Shown here piece after piece: positions 11,456 to 21,782 of a DNA stretch of 64,000 nt (the first letter of the stretch is position 1; every line of letters begins with the position of its first letter). Both the position numbers and the translations under genes were made by a program. Source of the stretch: Turbatrix aceti (lineage: Eukaryota > Nematoda > Chromadorea > Rhabditida > Panagrolaimidae); assembly GCA_963969345.1 (NCBI GenBank), contig OZ017766.1, positions 1,302,001-1,366,000 of the forward strand, read 5' to 3'. The notes beneath the pieces are model-generated. The model was not told the origin of the DNA. It saw only the letters and a program-made list of their open reading frames with translations, and did no database searches.

Positions 11456-11760
11456 TTGCTGTATGGAGGGAGACGCAGCGAACGTCGAGAATAACCCGCC
11501 TAAGCCACTGGAAGCCGCAAGACCAGCCAGTGCCTCCGACCGCGCCAAAGAACAAGCGTCCGCCAGGCCACCCTCCGAGGCGATGGACCGACGACTTTGC
11601 GGCCTTCCAGAACGCTCCTGCTAAGGACTACGACGTGACGCAGGTAGCTACGATTGACGGCGCCCTCTTCGTGCAATCTCGATACTCATCACTGTCTCTT
11701 TGATTTTGTAATGAGTAATTATGCACGAGTAAGAGTAATAAAGTAAAGTAAAGTGAAGTA
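11456..11760 (+). mobile_element. 3' end of a non-LTR retrotransposon (RTE-like), fragment 1
   Basis: A plus-strand frame to 11703 reads ...PPGHPPRRWTDDFAAFQNAP... and stops, resembling the C-terminal tail after the reverse transcriptase of RTE-type LINEs (GRPPxRWxDD). It is followed by a short 3' UTR that ends in AGTAAAGTAAAGTGAAGTAA. The fragment is truncated at its 5' end. A second copy in reverse orientation lies at 13086-13253. Confidence 0.7.
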
Positions 11761-11996
11761 AAAACTGTCTACCGTGCAACAATGATTGCACTTTCAGTCA
11801 CAGTAAACCATATTAATCATTTGTACTATGTCTCATGTCTTCAAATGTCTCCTGGCTGCTCTACTCCAGCGACAAAAAACATTATCGCGTGCAAGCTTCA
11901 ATAATATGCCCCTCGTGCTTTTTTTGCTATGCAATTGCACTGGAATCTACAAAATCAAGGGTCCAATGTTCTCGCGTTCATTTGCTTAACAATAGG

Positions 11997-13082
11997 ATGG
12001 TTGAAGCAGGCCAGATGTCTCCTTATATCTACAATCTTGTCACTCTCGTCGCTTACGTCGTCACCGGAGTGAGTATCGTACTGTACATTCTTATCATGTA
12101 TATTCTATTTACACGAAAGTCACTTAGATCATCTTTCTACACAATTTTCAATTTCGTCATCGTGGGAAATTTTTTTCTGATGTTCAGTATGATGATGTTC
12201 TACATTCCCAGAACACCGTTTTTTACCGGTTTTATGCATGCACTTCCTGAAAAGCATTTTTTGATCACATTTACAATTTTTGTGTACTACTACCTGGGAT
12301 ACTACACCGCGCATGCTTCACTCGTAATGAGTTTCAATAGGTTTACGGTGTTTAAGCTTCACGTACATTACCGTAAATTTTGGGAAAGGGCAATACCATG
12401 GTCAATTGCCTTTATCGTGCTCATACCATTTATTTTGTCGGGAAATACGTGGTTTCATGGATACATCATCAAATCTCATCCGGCCCTACCGACCGGTAAG
12501 ACATGGGCTAGCACGCGGGTGCTCGTATTCGCGCAAGCTGACATTATCTTTTACCACTTCAACGCTATATCCGTCATTGACCTTGTCATGAATCTGATCT
12601 GTATTCATGATCTCATAATGCAAAATAGGAAAAAGTTAACCGGCAATGCAAGAACCAGCAAAGAAGACAGACGGCTATTTGGCATTTCACTTGTCTTATT
12701 TTTGATTCAGTCAATACAAGCTGTTCTGATTGTAAGTAATTGCTTTTGACTTCGGAAACAACCACCCATTTCTAGTACATGTCTCAGATAGAGTTGCCTG
12801 GGGTCTATCGAGACTTGCTGTATACCGGAATTTGTTACTCCCAAACCCTCCGAAGCATCAGCCCGGCATGGTGCATGCTACTGCTTAATTCTGTGGTTCG
12901 AAAAGAAATTGTATGTTTCCCAAACGTCATTGTACTACGGTATACTGAAAATACAATTTTAGAAGCGCATCTTTGGAATCAATAAAGTCGGTGACAGCAC
13001 TACCTTGCAAACCCAGCAGTCTAAAACATCCAAAACAAATGAGGGAACAAATTCAACCCCTCCTGTAAGACCCCAGTCGTGA
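11997..13082 (+). CDS. Srg-family chemoreceptor GPCR, copy A
   Basis: Seven-transmembrane receptor resembling the nematode serpentine class gamma (Srg) family, expected in ciliated sensory neurons. Exons 11997-12731, 12776-12910 and 12963-13082 give 329 residues. TM1 is LVTLVAYVVTGVSIVLYIL; SSFYTIFNF, PRTPFFT and MSFNRFTVFKL follow, and NRF near TM3 occupies the place of the E/DRY motif. The C-terminal exon is polar (Ser/Thr/Asn-rich tail). The start was chosen by alignment to copy B (13816): both reach QMS at residue 6 and have identical lengths for exons 1 and 2. Introns are 44 and 52 nt. A LINE fragment is inserted exactly at the stop codon, which survives inside the target duplication. 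The seven-helix call is firm; the subfamily rests on recalled Srg motifs. Confidence 0.8.
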
Positions 13083-13085
13083 TAC

Positions 13086-13253
13086 TTTACTTTACTTTAC
13101 TTTATTACTCTTACTCGTGAATAATTACTCATTACAAAATCAAAGAGACAGTGATGAGTATCGAGATTGCACGAAGAGGGCGCCGTCAATCCTAGCTACC
13201 TGCGTCACGTCGTAGTCCTTAGCAGGAGCGTTCTGGAAGGCCGCAAAGTCATC
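13086..13253 (-). mobile_element. LINE 3' fragment 2 with 10-bp target duplication
   Basis: A reverse-oriented, 5'-truncated copy of the fragment at 11456-11760: the plus strand starts TTTACTTTACTTTACTTTAT and continues with the complement of the same 3' UTR and coding tail. GTCGTGATAC is duplicated at 13076-13085 and 13254-13263, showing a target-primed insertion. The left duplication overlaps the stop codon of the upstream srg gene. Confidence 0.85.
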
Positions 13254-13263
13254 GTCGTGATAC

Positions 13264-13815
13264 ATTACTTTAATTATAGTTGTTGTTTGTTATTATTTGT
13301 ATTCTTTATACTGCTACATGTCGAGATGAAAAAAATAAATTAATACGTACACAAAATTATTGAAAGTTTACCTGCAAGCTTGACAGACTGAATCCCGTTT
13401 CAGTATCTGATTGGTTTTTTAGTTCAAACATTTTCTATACCCTCCAACACTTTCTTCCGATGATGCATCTATTTTTTCTGCCACAAAAGAAACTACAATT
13501 CATGTCTAACAAAAACGCCTCCATATTCCTGGAATTATACTTCCATCTCCAATCGTGTTCGATAAAAAAAAGCACATCCGCAGCCATAAAAGCACAAGTC
13601 TACAGTATCCAGTTATTTTGTTCTGTCGCGTGACATTCTGTCAGAAGACAGGTACAAAAGACGCAACTTTTTTAAGATGCTTTTTAATAGTCATCCCCTT
13701 CCCTGCCCCCATACTTAATACTAAATCATTTTATATTATGCTCACCAAGCAAAACCTTTACTTCAACTACTGTTAACTCCACCTTTTTCGTCTTCAGCAT
13801 ATAGTTTTGCGAAAA
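13264..13815. other. Spacer between the two srg genes
   Basis: AT-rich DNA with no coding signal; presumably the promoter and leader of the second receptor gene. Confidence 0.5.
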
Positions 13816-14964
13816 ATGGCCAACGTCAATCAAATGTCATCGCTCGCTTACGACGTCGTAACCCTTGTTGCTTATCTCGTAACCGCTGTAACGACGGTTT
13901 TGTACGTCGTTATCATATATATACTCTTGACAAGGAAACATTTCCGATCGTCGTTTTATACTATCTTTAACTATGTAGTCATCGGAAATTTTGTTGCAAT
14001 GTACCTGATGGCACTGCTATACATGCCGAGAACTCCCTTTTTCACCGACATCATGCACGCGCTTCCTGAACATCATTTTGTCATTACTTCTGTAATTTTT
14101 TGGTATTACTACTTGAATTACTACACTGTCAATGCCACGCTTATTATGAGTTTTAACAGGTTTACGGTATTCAAGCTGCACGTCAGGTACAAACAATTTT
14201 GGCGGAAAGCCATGCCCGTGGCAATTGGTTTTATCGTGGGGGTGCCGCTCTTGTTTGCCGGAAATGTGTGGTATTCAGATTATGTCATCATTGCGCATCC
14301 GTCGCTACCGACTGGTCGGACATGGGCTTCCCTGAAGGTTGTTGGGGCGCCACAAGCTGAGCTTATATTCTACTATCTGTCCATTATTTCGATTTTTGAC
14401 TTATTACTTAACCTTTCGTGCATTTATGATCTTATCATGCAGAGCCGGAAAAACATTGTAACTGCGACGCGAACAAGCAAGGAAGATAGAAGACTGTTTA
14501 TTATTTCGTCTGTTTTATTTGCGATTCAGTCTATTCAGGCAGTGTTAAACGTAAGTTGCTTTGGCCTACGCACCTGGTCAAGTGACCACGAGCATCAAGC
14601 GCACTTCCTAAATGACGTCTTGATAAATCTCTCCTTTCAGTACGTCTCGCAAATCGAACTATCCGGTATATACCGTGACATGCTCTTCACAGGCATATGT
14701 TATGCCCAAACGCTTCGAAACATCAGTCCGGCATGGTGCATCTTATGTATGAGTTCTGCCGTACGACGGGAAGTTGTAAGTCATAAAACCAGATTAGGTT
14801 CTGAAATCCTTTTAAAAATGTTTTAGTTCCGACTTTTCAATACTCGAAAATACGGTGACGTTAGCATCCAAACTGTTAATCAGTCCGGAAATCGACAGAG
14901 CGAAAGAACTTCGCATTCTCGACCGACTGCATCTTTCAAAACTATAACTGCGCGTGATGGTTAA
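13816..14964 (+). CDS. Srg-family chemoreceptor GPCR, copy B
   Basis: Tandem paralogue of the receptor at 11997. Exons 13816-14550, 14641-14775 and 14827-14964 give 335 residues. The same landmarks appear in order: LVTAVTTVLYVVIIYILL as TM1, SSFYTIFNY, PRTPFFT, MSFNRFTVFKLHVRY, TRTSKEDRRLF in the last cytoplasmic loop, and NISPAWCIL in TM7. Exon 1 (735 nt) and exon 2 (135 nt) match copy A exactly in length, and both introns are in the same places, so the pair arose by tandem duplication. The tail is Ser/Arg-rich. Intron 1 is longer here (90 versus 44 nt). It is intact and likely functional, with sensory-neuron membrane location inferred from the family. Confidence 0.82.
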
Positions 14965-15491
14965 TGATTTTTTGAATATCTATGATTCAATTATTTTTAA
15001 AGTGTCATGCCATTTTTCATTTGATCAAAAAAATTGCTAAAAGTTTTTTGTAAAAAAAGCGGTAAATGCAACAGATATAAAATATAAAAATGGGTATACG
15101 TCACACGTATCGTCAACTTGGGAAAGGACTGCATGTCAGCTTGTAGTTTGTCCAATTCCCAGTAAAAAATATATAGTACATAATCTTTACTTCAGACAAT
15201 TTCCGCAGACACGTCGTAAAAAAGTTTCATGTGTTAGTTTTTGGACAAAAATAGAGTTGACACAATATGTAGGAGATTTGTCAAACGGTCAGCAAAAACC
15301 TGATTATTGCGTAGACATGAAATACTAATTTCGTCCCTTTTTTAAAAATTATGAACATTAAAAACATTTCAAAATAAGAACATGATCGTAACTATTTGAT
15401 CTTTGTTTTCAAGCCTCGAGCCGCATTTTCTCAGCAGACAATCACCCCCCTTCCGGCGCAGTTGCAAACCGCTTGCATCCTTGGTTTAAAG
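14965..15491. other. 3' flank of srg copy B
   Basis: AT-rich sequence, no coding signal and no repeat that I recognise, up to the target duplication of the palindromic hAT-like element. Confidence 0.5.
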
Positions 15492-16126
15492 CAGAGATGG
15501 CAAAAAAGTGATCTGATGGGTTTGATCGCGTACTTTTCACAACCAATTGAAATGAAGTAATGCAAAGTTATAGTGCCAAGGGTAGTAATTACATTTGAGA
15601 TATTATAATTTGCTTAGCGCATTAATTGGCATAATGACGCGCGCCGTAATTAACGTTTTTTAAACTTTAAAAATTTTATTTCTCAAAAACTACTGCACTT
15701 TTAGAAACGGATGACATATCATTCGACTCAGTTTTTCATGGGAAATTTTATAAAAATATAAAAAGGATAGTTCACGATTTAAAATAATGCCGAAATAAAA
15801 AGTGCCATTTTGACATTTTTAGTTTGGCACTTTTTTAAATCGTGACCCCTCCTTTTTATATTTTTATAAAATTGCCCATGAAAAACTGAGTCGAACGATA
15901 TGCCATCCGTTTCAAAAAGTGCAGTAGTTTTTGAGAAATAAAATTTTTAAAGTTTAAAAAACGTTAATTACGGCGCACGTCATTATGTCAATTAATGCGC
16001 TAAGCAAATTATAATATCTCAAATGTAATTACTACCCTTGGCACTATAACTTTGCATTACTTCATTTCAATTGGTTGTGAAAAGTACGCGATCAAACCCA
16101 TCAGATCACTTTTTTGCCATCTCTGG
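15492..16126. mobile_element. Palindromic hAT-type MITE with 8-bp target duplication GTTTAAAG
   Basis: A 635-bp element that is inverted-repeat almost to its centre (near 15809). Ends are CAGAGATGGCAAAAAAGTGA and the reverse complement, flanked by GTTTAAAG at 15484-15491 and 16127-16134. The 8-bp duplication and CAGAGATGGC start fit the hAT superfamily. A few mismatches between arms (for example GGATAGTTCACG against GGAGGGGTCACG) show modest age. There is no ORF. Confidence 0.9.
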
Positions 16127-16134
16127 TTTAAAGT

Positions 16135-16962
16135 CATTTTTTTGTCCATGACAAAAGAGCAGCCGACCAACGGTTATCTTTTTGATTCGTGCGCATTATA
16201 CCGATAGGAAGGGGTAAAATGATACTAAACGAAAAAGAAATCAAACCGACCAGCGACGCTTAATTAAACTCCCACCACGGATACCAGTGTAAAGACGGCC
16301 TTTTTGGAAAATTCCCGTTATGAAAACGTAATCTCCTGTTCCTTGTCTCCTGTCTCACTTCTCGTCTTCTTGCGCACGCGTTTTGTGCGTGAATAGCGTG
16401 AACTGTAACACATAGCAGTTTAAATTCAGTCGTTTGTAAATTTCGTTTAAATGTTGAAGAAATGCGAAAGTGAGGGCACGATGATGACATTAGGTGTTGA
16501 TCGCCATCATTTTGCTCTTTCTCGCCCGTTTTAGACCCATAAATCACAATCTTTGTTATCTTGGGTTGTCCCGTTCGTCCAAGGAAGACGACAAGGGTGT
16601 AAGGGGGTGTTTGTGCGCAGGCCGACGTATATATGAATCGGTAGGTGACTAAAGACAACTAATAATCACCGTCATTCAACGCAAAACCTTTGATGGGTGC
16701 TGTGCGTCGGGTTAAAAATAAATAGTACTCTTTCGTTCTGTTTTTTTTGTTCTTCGCGAACGAGTTTTAACAGGATGATCTATCTATATAAGGTCAGGAT
16801 GGTATTTGCATTAAAGCAGATTCGAGAACCTTTGATCAGGTGTGAGGTTGAGTCTGAGCATGCTGTGCATGTAAAAATCACTCTCACCTTACACGGCGTG
16901 AAAACAAAACCTGTGATAACAAAAAACCTCTTCAGACTAACTTCTCACTTGCTGCCCCCACC
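16135..16962. other. Upstream region of the methyltransferase gene
   Basis: Holds a minus-strand ORF (16658-16260) without recognisable domain, which I do not accept as a gene, and the probable promoter of the methyltransferase. A CCTCTTCAG splice-acceptor-like site lies about 30 bp before the ATG and may be a trans-splice site. Confidence 0.4.
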
Positions 16963-18504
16963 ATGACCGTGACAACCGCAAATGGCACCCGTGATGTCTA
17001 TCACAAGTTCTGGAACAAGTACTCGGATACCCCAACGAACAATTCCATGCTGCTGAACAAGAACGCCGACGAGCTAGCCAGCCGCGACAGCGATGACATC
17101 CTGGCTTCACTTCCCGACTTCACGGGTAAGGTTGTGGCCGACATCGCCGCAGGCATCGGTCGCTTCACAACCCTCTTCTCCCAGACCGCGGCCCACGTCA
17201 CGTCGGTTGACTTCATCGAGTCTTTCATCGCCAAGAACAAGGAGCGCAACGCCGGTGCCACCAATATCACGTACATCGTATCGGACGCCGCGCACCTCGA
17301 GCTGGAAGCCGGATCCTACGATTTGGTATTCACCAATTGGCTTGCCATGTACATGGATGACAAGGAGACGGTGCAGTTTGTGTTCAACACCCTCAAGTGG
17401 CTTCGGCCCGGCGGCATGTTCAAGTTCAGGGAGAGCTGCAGCGAGCCCTCGACTGGTTAGTTGATCTTCGACGGACTGAGTCCATTTCTATGTGGTTCTA
17501 GGGCGCAAGAAGGACACCGGAGTACACACCGGCGCAGACCACAACCCAACTCACTACCGCCACTGCAGCCTGTACATCGAGTTACTGCGCCAGGCACGTT
17601 TCCGAGATCCCGAAGGCCAGTGGTGGAGGTATCACGTCAAATGGTCGACTAGCGTCCCTACTTACATCGAGGTAAGCACCTGGCTTCACCTTTGCCGAGT
17701 ACTGGCTTTGAGACCAAAAACATGTTTAGCGCATGTCCAACTGGCGCCAGGTGCACTGGCTTGCCGAAAAAGTCCCCTGCACCGATGACTCCCGTCCTAC
17801 GCTCGCCGATCTCGTGCACAAGCTCTCCGTCGTCTGGCCCGCGGAACAGCAAGCCGCGGACGACGCACTCCTCTCGGCGCCCGTCTGGACCCAAAAGGCA
17901 AGTTATCAGTGTGGTATGTAGGGGAGTAGGCTTCTTCCAAGAATAGTTGTTCAATCTACGCTGTGCTCAGATTCTGGCCGATCATCTGCGTCTACCGGCC
18001 ACCGGTACCGTCTTGGCCTACAACCCGCGTGACGTCTCTGCCGACGCCCGTCTCGACTGGCACGCCATCGCTGCTGCCCACCACGTCAATGTCTGGACCA
18101 TCGAAACCAGCACGTACGCGTACCAGACAGCGCTCACGCGTGCCACCGAGATCAAAGACCAGCGCGTTCGCTTCGGCTGGAACGAAAGCCTCGGGGAAGC
18201 CGTGGATTACCTAGCATCGAACGAGGTGACCTTCGACGCGTTCGTCGGGGTCGAGTTGCTGTCAACCGCGGATTCTAAGGACCTAACGTCGTTAACAACC
18301 CGACTCCTAGCCCCACAAGCGCCGGTCGTGCTCCTCGAACCCCTAACCGTGGATGTCGTGTCCCCAGCCCTGACCAAAAGCGGTCTGGCTGCCGAGCAGT
18401 TGACCGACGTCAGCGCCCAGGTCGCTGGCAGCGTCGCCCCCGGTCATCCGGCAGCCAGCCGGCCTTGGACTCTTGTCAAAGCACGGATTGTCTCGTCCCA
18501 ATAA
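16963..18504 (+). CDS. pmt-1: Phosphoethanolamine N-methyltransferase, PMT-1 type
   Basis: SAM-dependent methyltransferase of the nematode and plant phosphobase route from phosphoethanolamine to phosphocholine. Exons 16963-17455, 17502-17671, 17730-17897 and 17947-18504 give 462 residues. The catalytic domain is N-terminal: SAM motif I VVADIAAGIGRFT near residues 53-65, then DFIESFIAKN, TNWLAMYM, FRESCSEPSTG and NPTHYR. Conserved NWRQVHW follows. The C-terminal 190 residues have a methyltransferase-like fold pattern but no SAM motif. As I recall, an N-terminal active domain fits PMT-1 (first methylation) rather than PMT-2, whose domain is C-terminal. Intron 3 has a GC donor (AAAAG|GCAAGT). 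Its acceptor may be at 17946 or 17970; both keep frame. Confidence 0.87.
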
Positions 18505-18642
18505 TTTTCACTTTTTAAATGATCGGACAAAAATAAATGCGTACAAATAAATCCCAGGTAATTGCACTTGATCCAAACTCGTCTGTGGATAAAAGCGAAT
18601 CAGTAGTATATAAAAGCTTTCCCGGATAATGTCGGATGCGTG

Positions 18643-19470
18643 TCAGTACCGAACTTGGTCACGGACCGTCCTCACAATCTGTGTTGTTTGAAAAATGAGT
18701 TGATTTGCAGCAACAAAAACAGGAGTTTGATTTTGATCCCGAAAGTACTCCTTTAGCGTATTGCTGAATCTTTTAGAGTAATGCACAAATTCGCGCTTCC
18801 GTTTTTCGACGACTAAAAAAAAAATGAAAACATGAACATCCCCTAAAAAACCTACGAGGCTGGTAACGCTTGGGCGTAACCTGAATGACGAGAGTAGTCG
18901 CGTCCAAAAGCTTCTTGATCGATGATGCAATTTCCTTGATGGTCTCCAGGAACGGTGGTCGGCCCTTCATGGCCTCTGGGACCTGTGCCAGGACCCGTCG
19001 CAGATCGACCGCTCTGAAAAGGGCGTAAATGATGCCACAAACATGAAAAGTCCCCACCTTAGCGACAAATCAACGAATTCAGGGCGATTCGCCAGTTCTG
19101 GGATCTCCAGGTCATCGACTGGGGCTGTGGCGTGCATCCGCAGAAAAGATTCCTGCAAAAACCATAAATAAGCACATGTTAGTCTAGAGGTGCTACAAAC
19201 CTGAAGATTGACCTGCATTTTTGCTTCACCCAGCAGGACCTTGGCAAAATCAAACAAAAATGACGGCGAGGATGACTCTGTCTGGTAGAGGTTATTCTGA
19301 AGCAGCTAAAAACACACAGAACGTCACTGGCACAAAAACAACAAGAAACTCACATCCAAAGCCCCAACGGCGTTTTCGTTATCAGAGTGGGCGCGTCGAA
19401 GCTTCTCAAACGCAGAGCTGTAGATAGCCTGGTAAGTCATGGCGCCGAGATATCCGCCTTCCTCGTTCAT
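18643..19470 (-). CDS. ccm-3: Programmed cell death protein 10 (CCM3) homologue
   Basis: Adaptor of the STRIPAK/GCKIII complex. Minus-strand exons 19470-19354, 19305-19201, 19152-19058, 19013-18856 and 18812-18643 encode 214 residues, close to the 212 of the human protein. The N-terminal dimerisation segment aligns around MTYQAIYSSAFEKL. LRMHATAPVDDLEIPE matches LRMAADDVEEYMIE, and FLETIKEIASSIKKLLD matches the linker helix. The C-terminal focal-adhesion-targeting-like domain reads REFVHYSKRFSNTLKEYF and then VFVAANQLIFQTTQIV. The last junction (C|GTAGGT to a T-rich acceptor) was chosen because it alone keeps VEKRKREFV in frame. It is convergent with the methyltransferase (138 bp between stops) and divergent from ATP synthase f. 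Confidence 0.92.
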
Positions 19471-19898
19471 CTTGGCCACCAGATCAGTAGTCAGCCTTAC
19501 AATGCAAACTCAAGAAATCAATGAAACTCAAATTAATATCGTAGGTCAACAAAAGTAGGCGGTGTACAATCAATAAACCATTTACGATCAGCTATGTCAC
19601 AAAAGAAGGGATGGAAAAGTGTCGTGCAAGAAACCAAGGAGAGAAAGCAAATCTTCCATCGTGCAGTAATTTTCTCTCGCAGAGAACCTTCGACTAGCGC
19701 GTGCGCATCGAAAATGCATTGCATGGTTTCGACACGAAAGAAGTCAACGCGTTTGCGTTGATATTTTTCTCGTTTTGTTCACGTTTTTTCTCACTCGTTA
19801 TCGATTTTGCCGGAGGTTTATTATCGTTTTGGACCGCGTTGGTGATCAGGTTGCGTGGTACATGCTTAAAGAATCCTTTTTTAAAACGAGTTTTTAGG
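19471..19898. promoter_or_regulatory. Shared divergent upstream region of ccm-3 and ATP synthase f
   Basis: The 428-bp gap between two divergent starts must hold both promoters. A TTTTTAG acceptor-like site lies directly before the ATP synthase f ATG at 19899, suggesting a trans-splice site or a 5' UTR intron. No other motif stands out. Confidence 0.45.
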
Positions 19899-20447
19899 AT
19901 GAGTTTCCTGCGTGTCCCACCCCCACACACGAAAATCACCCCATGGGTTCCGGACCTGATCTTCATCCCCATTTCCCGGGCTTTTGAACGTCTCGGTGTC
20001 TACTTCTACAACCGCGTCATCAGCAGGACCGAGATTGGTCTGTTCAACAAGAATTACAACCCCAAGGTCCATGGCCCTTACGTTCACCACCGTTACTACG
20101 GCAAACGTGAGTAGCGATTTTTTATTTGCAAAAAAATGCATTTTTGCACCAATTTGAGTATTGTGTGTTCCATTTTATTTTTCATCGTTTCAGCTGACAT
20201 CAAGCTCCTCGACGTCAAGGTAGCCGACCTCCCTGCCTGGTTTGCACGCCGTGACAAGACTCCCCGCGCCATCTACCAGGAATTCATGCGCAACGTCTAC
20301 CGCGTCCACCACCTCTACTACTCCGGTCCCGTCTACGCGAGCGTTGTCAAGACGATCTTCCGCTTTGTCTTTGCGTACTCGTTCCTTAACTGGCTGGTCA
20401 AGCAGCACCGTTACCGCGAAATTCAGAAGTGCCTGTACCACTGGTAG
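19899..20447 (+). CDS. ATP synthase subunit f, mitochondrial
   Basis: Small membrane subunit of the FO stator of mitochondrial ATP synthase. Exons 19899-20106 and 20194-20447 give 153 residues. The family core is clear: YNPKVHGPYVHHRYYGK joined across the intron to PDIKLLDVKVADLPAW, then ARRDKTPRAIYQEF and a single C-terminal transmembrane helix FRFVFAYSFLNWL with a basic tail. The phase-1 junction restores YYGKPD, which is conserved. The protein is longer than mammalian f (about 90 residues) through its N-terminal segment. The gene is upstream of thymidylate kinase on the same strand, with an AATAAA signal at 20612, so the two may be co-transcribed. Confidence 0.88.
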
Positions 20448-20611
20448 AGCAGAGAGTTCCTCGTAGCGCCGTTTCCCGCACCACTCGCCAGCCGAAAATT
20501 AGTTCTTTTCGTTCCCCAGCACAAGATGCAAGATGATTATCTTCCTCTTGTCTCTGCGTATTGTGCATTTTGACTACCGAGCGTGTGTGATTTTGTCTTG
20601 TGTTGGCGTAA

Positions 20612-20728
20612 AATAAAATTTTAGGATAAAAGTTTGCGCGTGACAAAAAAATTGAGGGTAGATTTCCGTTGTAATTTTGATCAAAAATTAGTTTTTATGT
20701 GGAATCGTGTTTTTTTGTATTTTTGCAG
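20612..20728 (+). promoter_or_regulatory. Intercistronic region: polyadenylation signal and candidate trans-splice acceptor
   Basis: AATAAA lies at 20612-20617 after the ATP synthase f stop. About 110 nt later a T-rich tract ending TTTTTGCAG at 20728 sits four bases before the thymidylate kinase ATG. This spacing resembles SL2 trans-splicing in nematode operons; a 5' UTR cis-intron is the alternative. Confidence 0.5.
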
Positions 20729-20732
20729 GCCG

Positions 20733-21582
20733 ATGACTCGGGCGACTGTTTTCAGACAAGCAATGACCCGCGGTGCTCTCATTGTCTTCGAAGGACTCGA
20801 TCGTAGCGGCAAAACCACGCAAACACAGAAACTCAAAGACTACCTCATCGCCCAGGGACAGGATGCTGTTCTTCAACGTTTTCCGGGTAAATAAAAAAAA
20901 TTATGTCTGTCGTATTTTTGGAAATAACGTGCTTTTGTTACCTTTCCAAAAGTAACGACGGTGTTCACAGATTTTCGTCCGTAACAATTTGTGTCGATTA
21001 GAATGTTTCACAAAAAAATAAAAACTGTTCGGATTTCTAGACCGCTCGGAGCCCCTGATGGGCCCCACGATCGACAACTACCTCCGCACTGCCAAATCCG
21101 TGGACGAGGACAAAGAGGCCATTCACCTGATGTTCGCCGCCAATCGCCACCTCCTGAGGAAGCGCATCGAAGACCACCTCTCCGCCGGTACCCACGTCAT
21201 CGTCGATCGCTACTCGTTCTCCGGCATCACGTACTCGCTAGCCAAGTCGCTGCCCCTCGACTTTGTCACTTCGTCTGAAATTGGTCTGACCCACCCCGAT
21301 GCCGTCTTTTACTTTTCCATCGACCCGGACGTCACCAAGCAGCGCGGTGGCTTTGGCGATGAGGTCATGGAGAAGAACGACTTCCAAAAGGTCGTACGAG
21401 GACACATGGAAAAGTTTCTAGATGAGTCGTACTGGCGCATCGTAGACGCTAATCAGTCCATCGACGACGTCCACGAATCAGTGAAGGCGCTGGCTGCCAA
21501 GGTCATCAGCGACGCCGCTGACAAGCCGCTCAGCCACTTTCAGGCTACTGACTTTGACGTGTTGCATGCAAAAACATTGTAA
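20733..21582 (+). CDS. Thymidylate kinase (dTMP kinase)
   Basis: Phosphorylates dTMP to dTDP in DNA precursor synthesis. Exons 20733-20886 and 21041-21582 give 231 residues. The P-loop is FEGLDRSGKTTQ (near residues 19-30). RFPDRSEPLMGPTID is the dTMP-binding loop restored by the splice, VDRYSFSG is the DRX motif, and QRGGFGDEVMEK is the lid region. The length fits the eukaryotic enzyme (about 212) with a slightly longer C-terminus. Met-1 at 20733 or Met-11 at 20763 could each be the start; the first is favoured because the acceptor-like site lies immediately upstream. It follows ATP synthase f on the same strand and converges with the MLT-10-like gene. Confidence 0.93.
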
Positions 21583-21782
21583 TTTAACATCCACGGATAA
21601 CAGTCCACGTTGAACGGCTCTACGCGCTCTTGCCAGTAATTTATATGTCTGTATGTTTTGTTCATGGTGTCAATAAACAGTTTTGGGATTCATTGCAAAA
21701 TTTCTGCTTTTGATGGTCGACTTTTCATTGACTCAATGTATTTTTTCTCACAGGCACACAACTATCTATGTAAAAAAAACAA

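Noticed and set aside
16260..16658. 132-residue minus-strand ORF
   Set aside because: No signal peptide, domain or splice partners, and it lies in the likely promoter of the methyltransferase gene.
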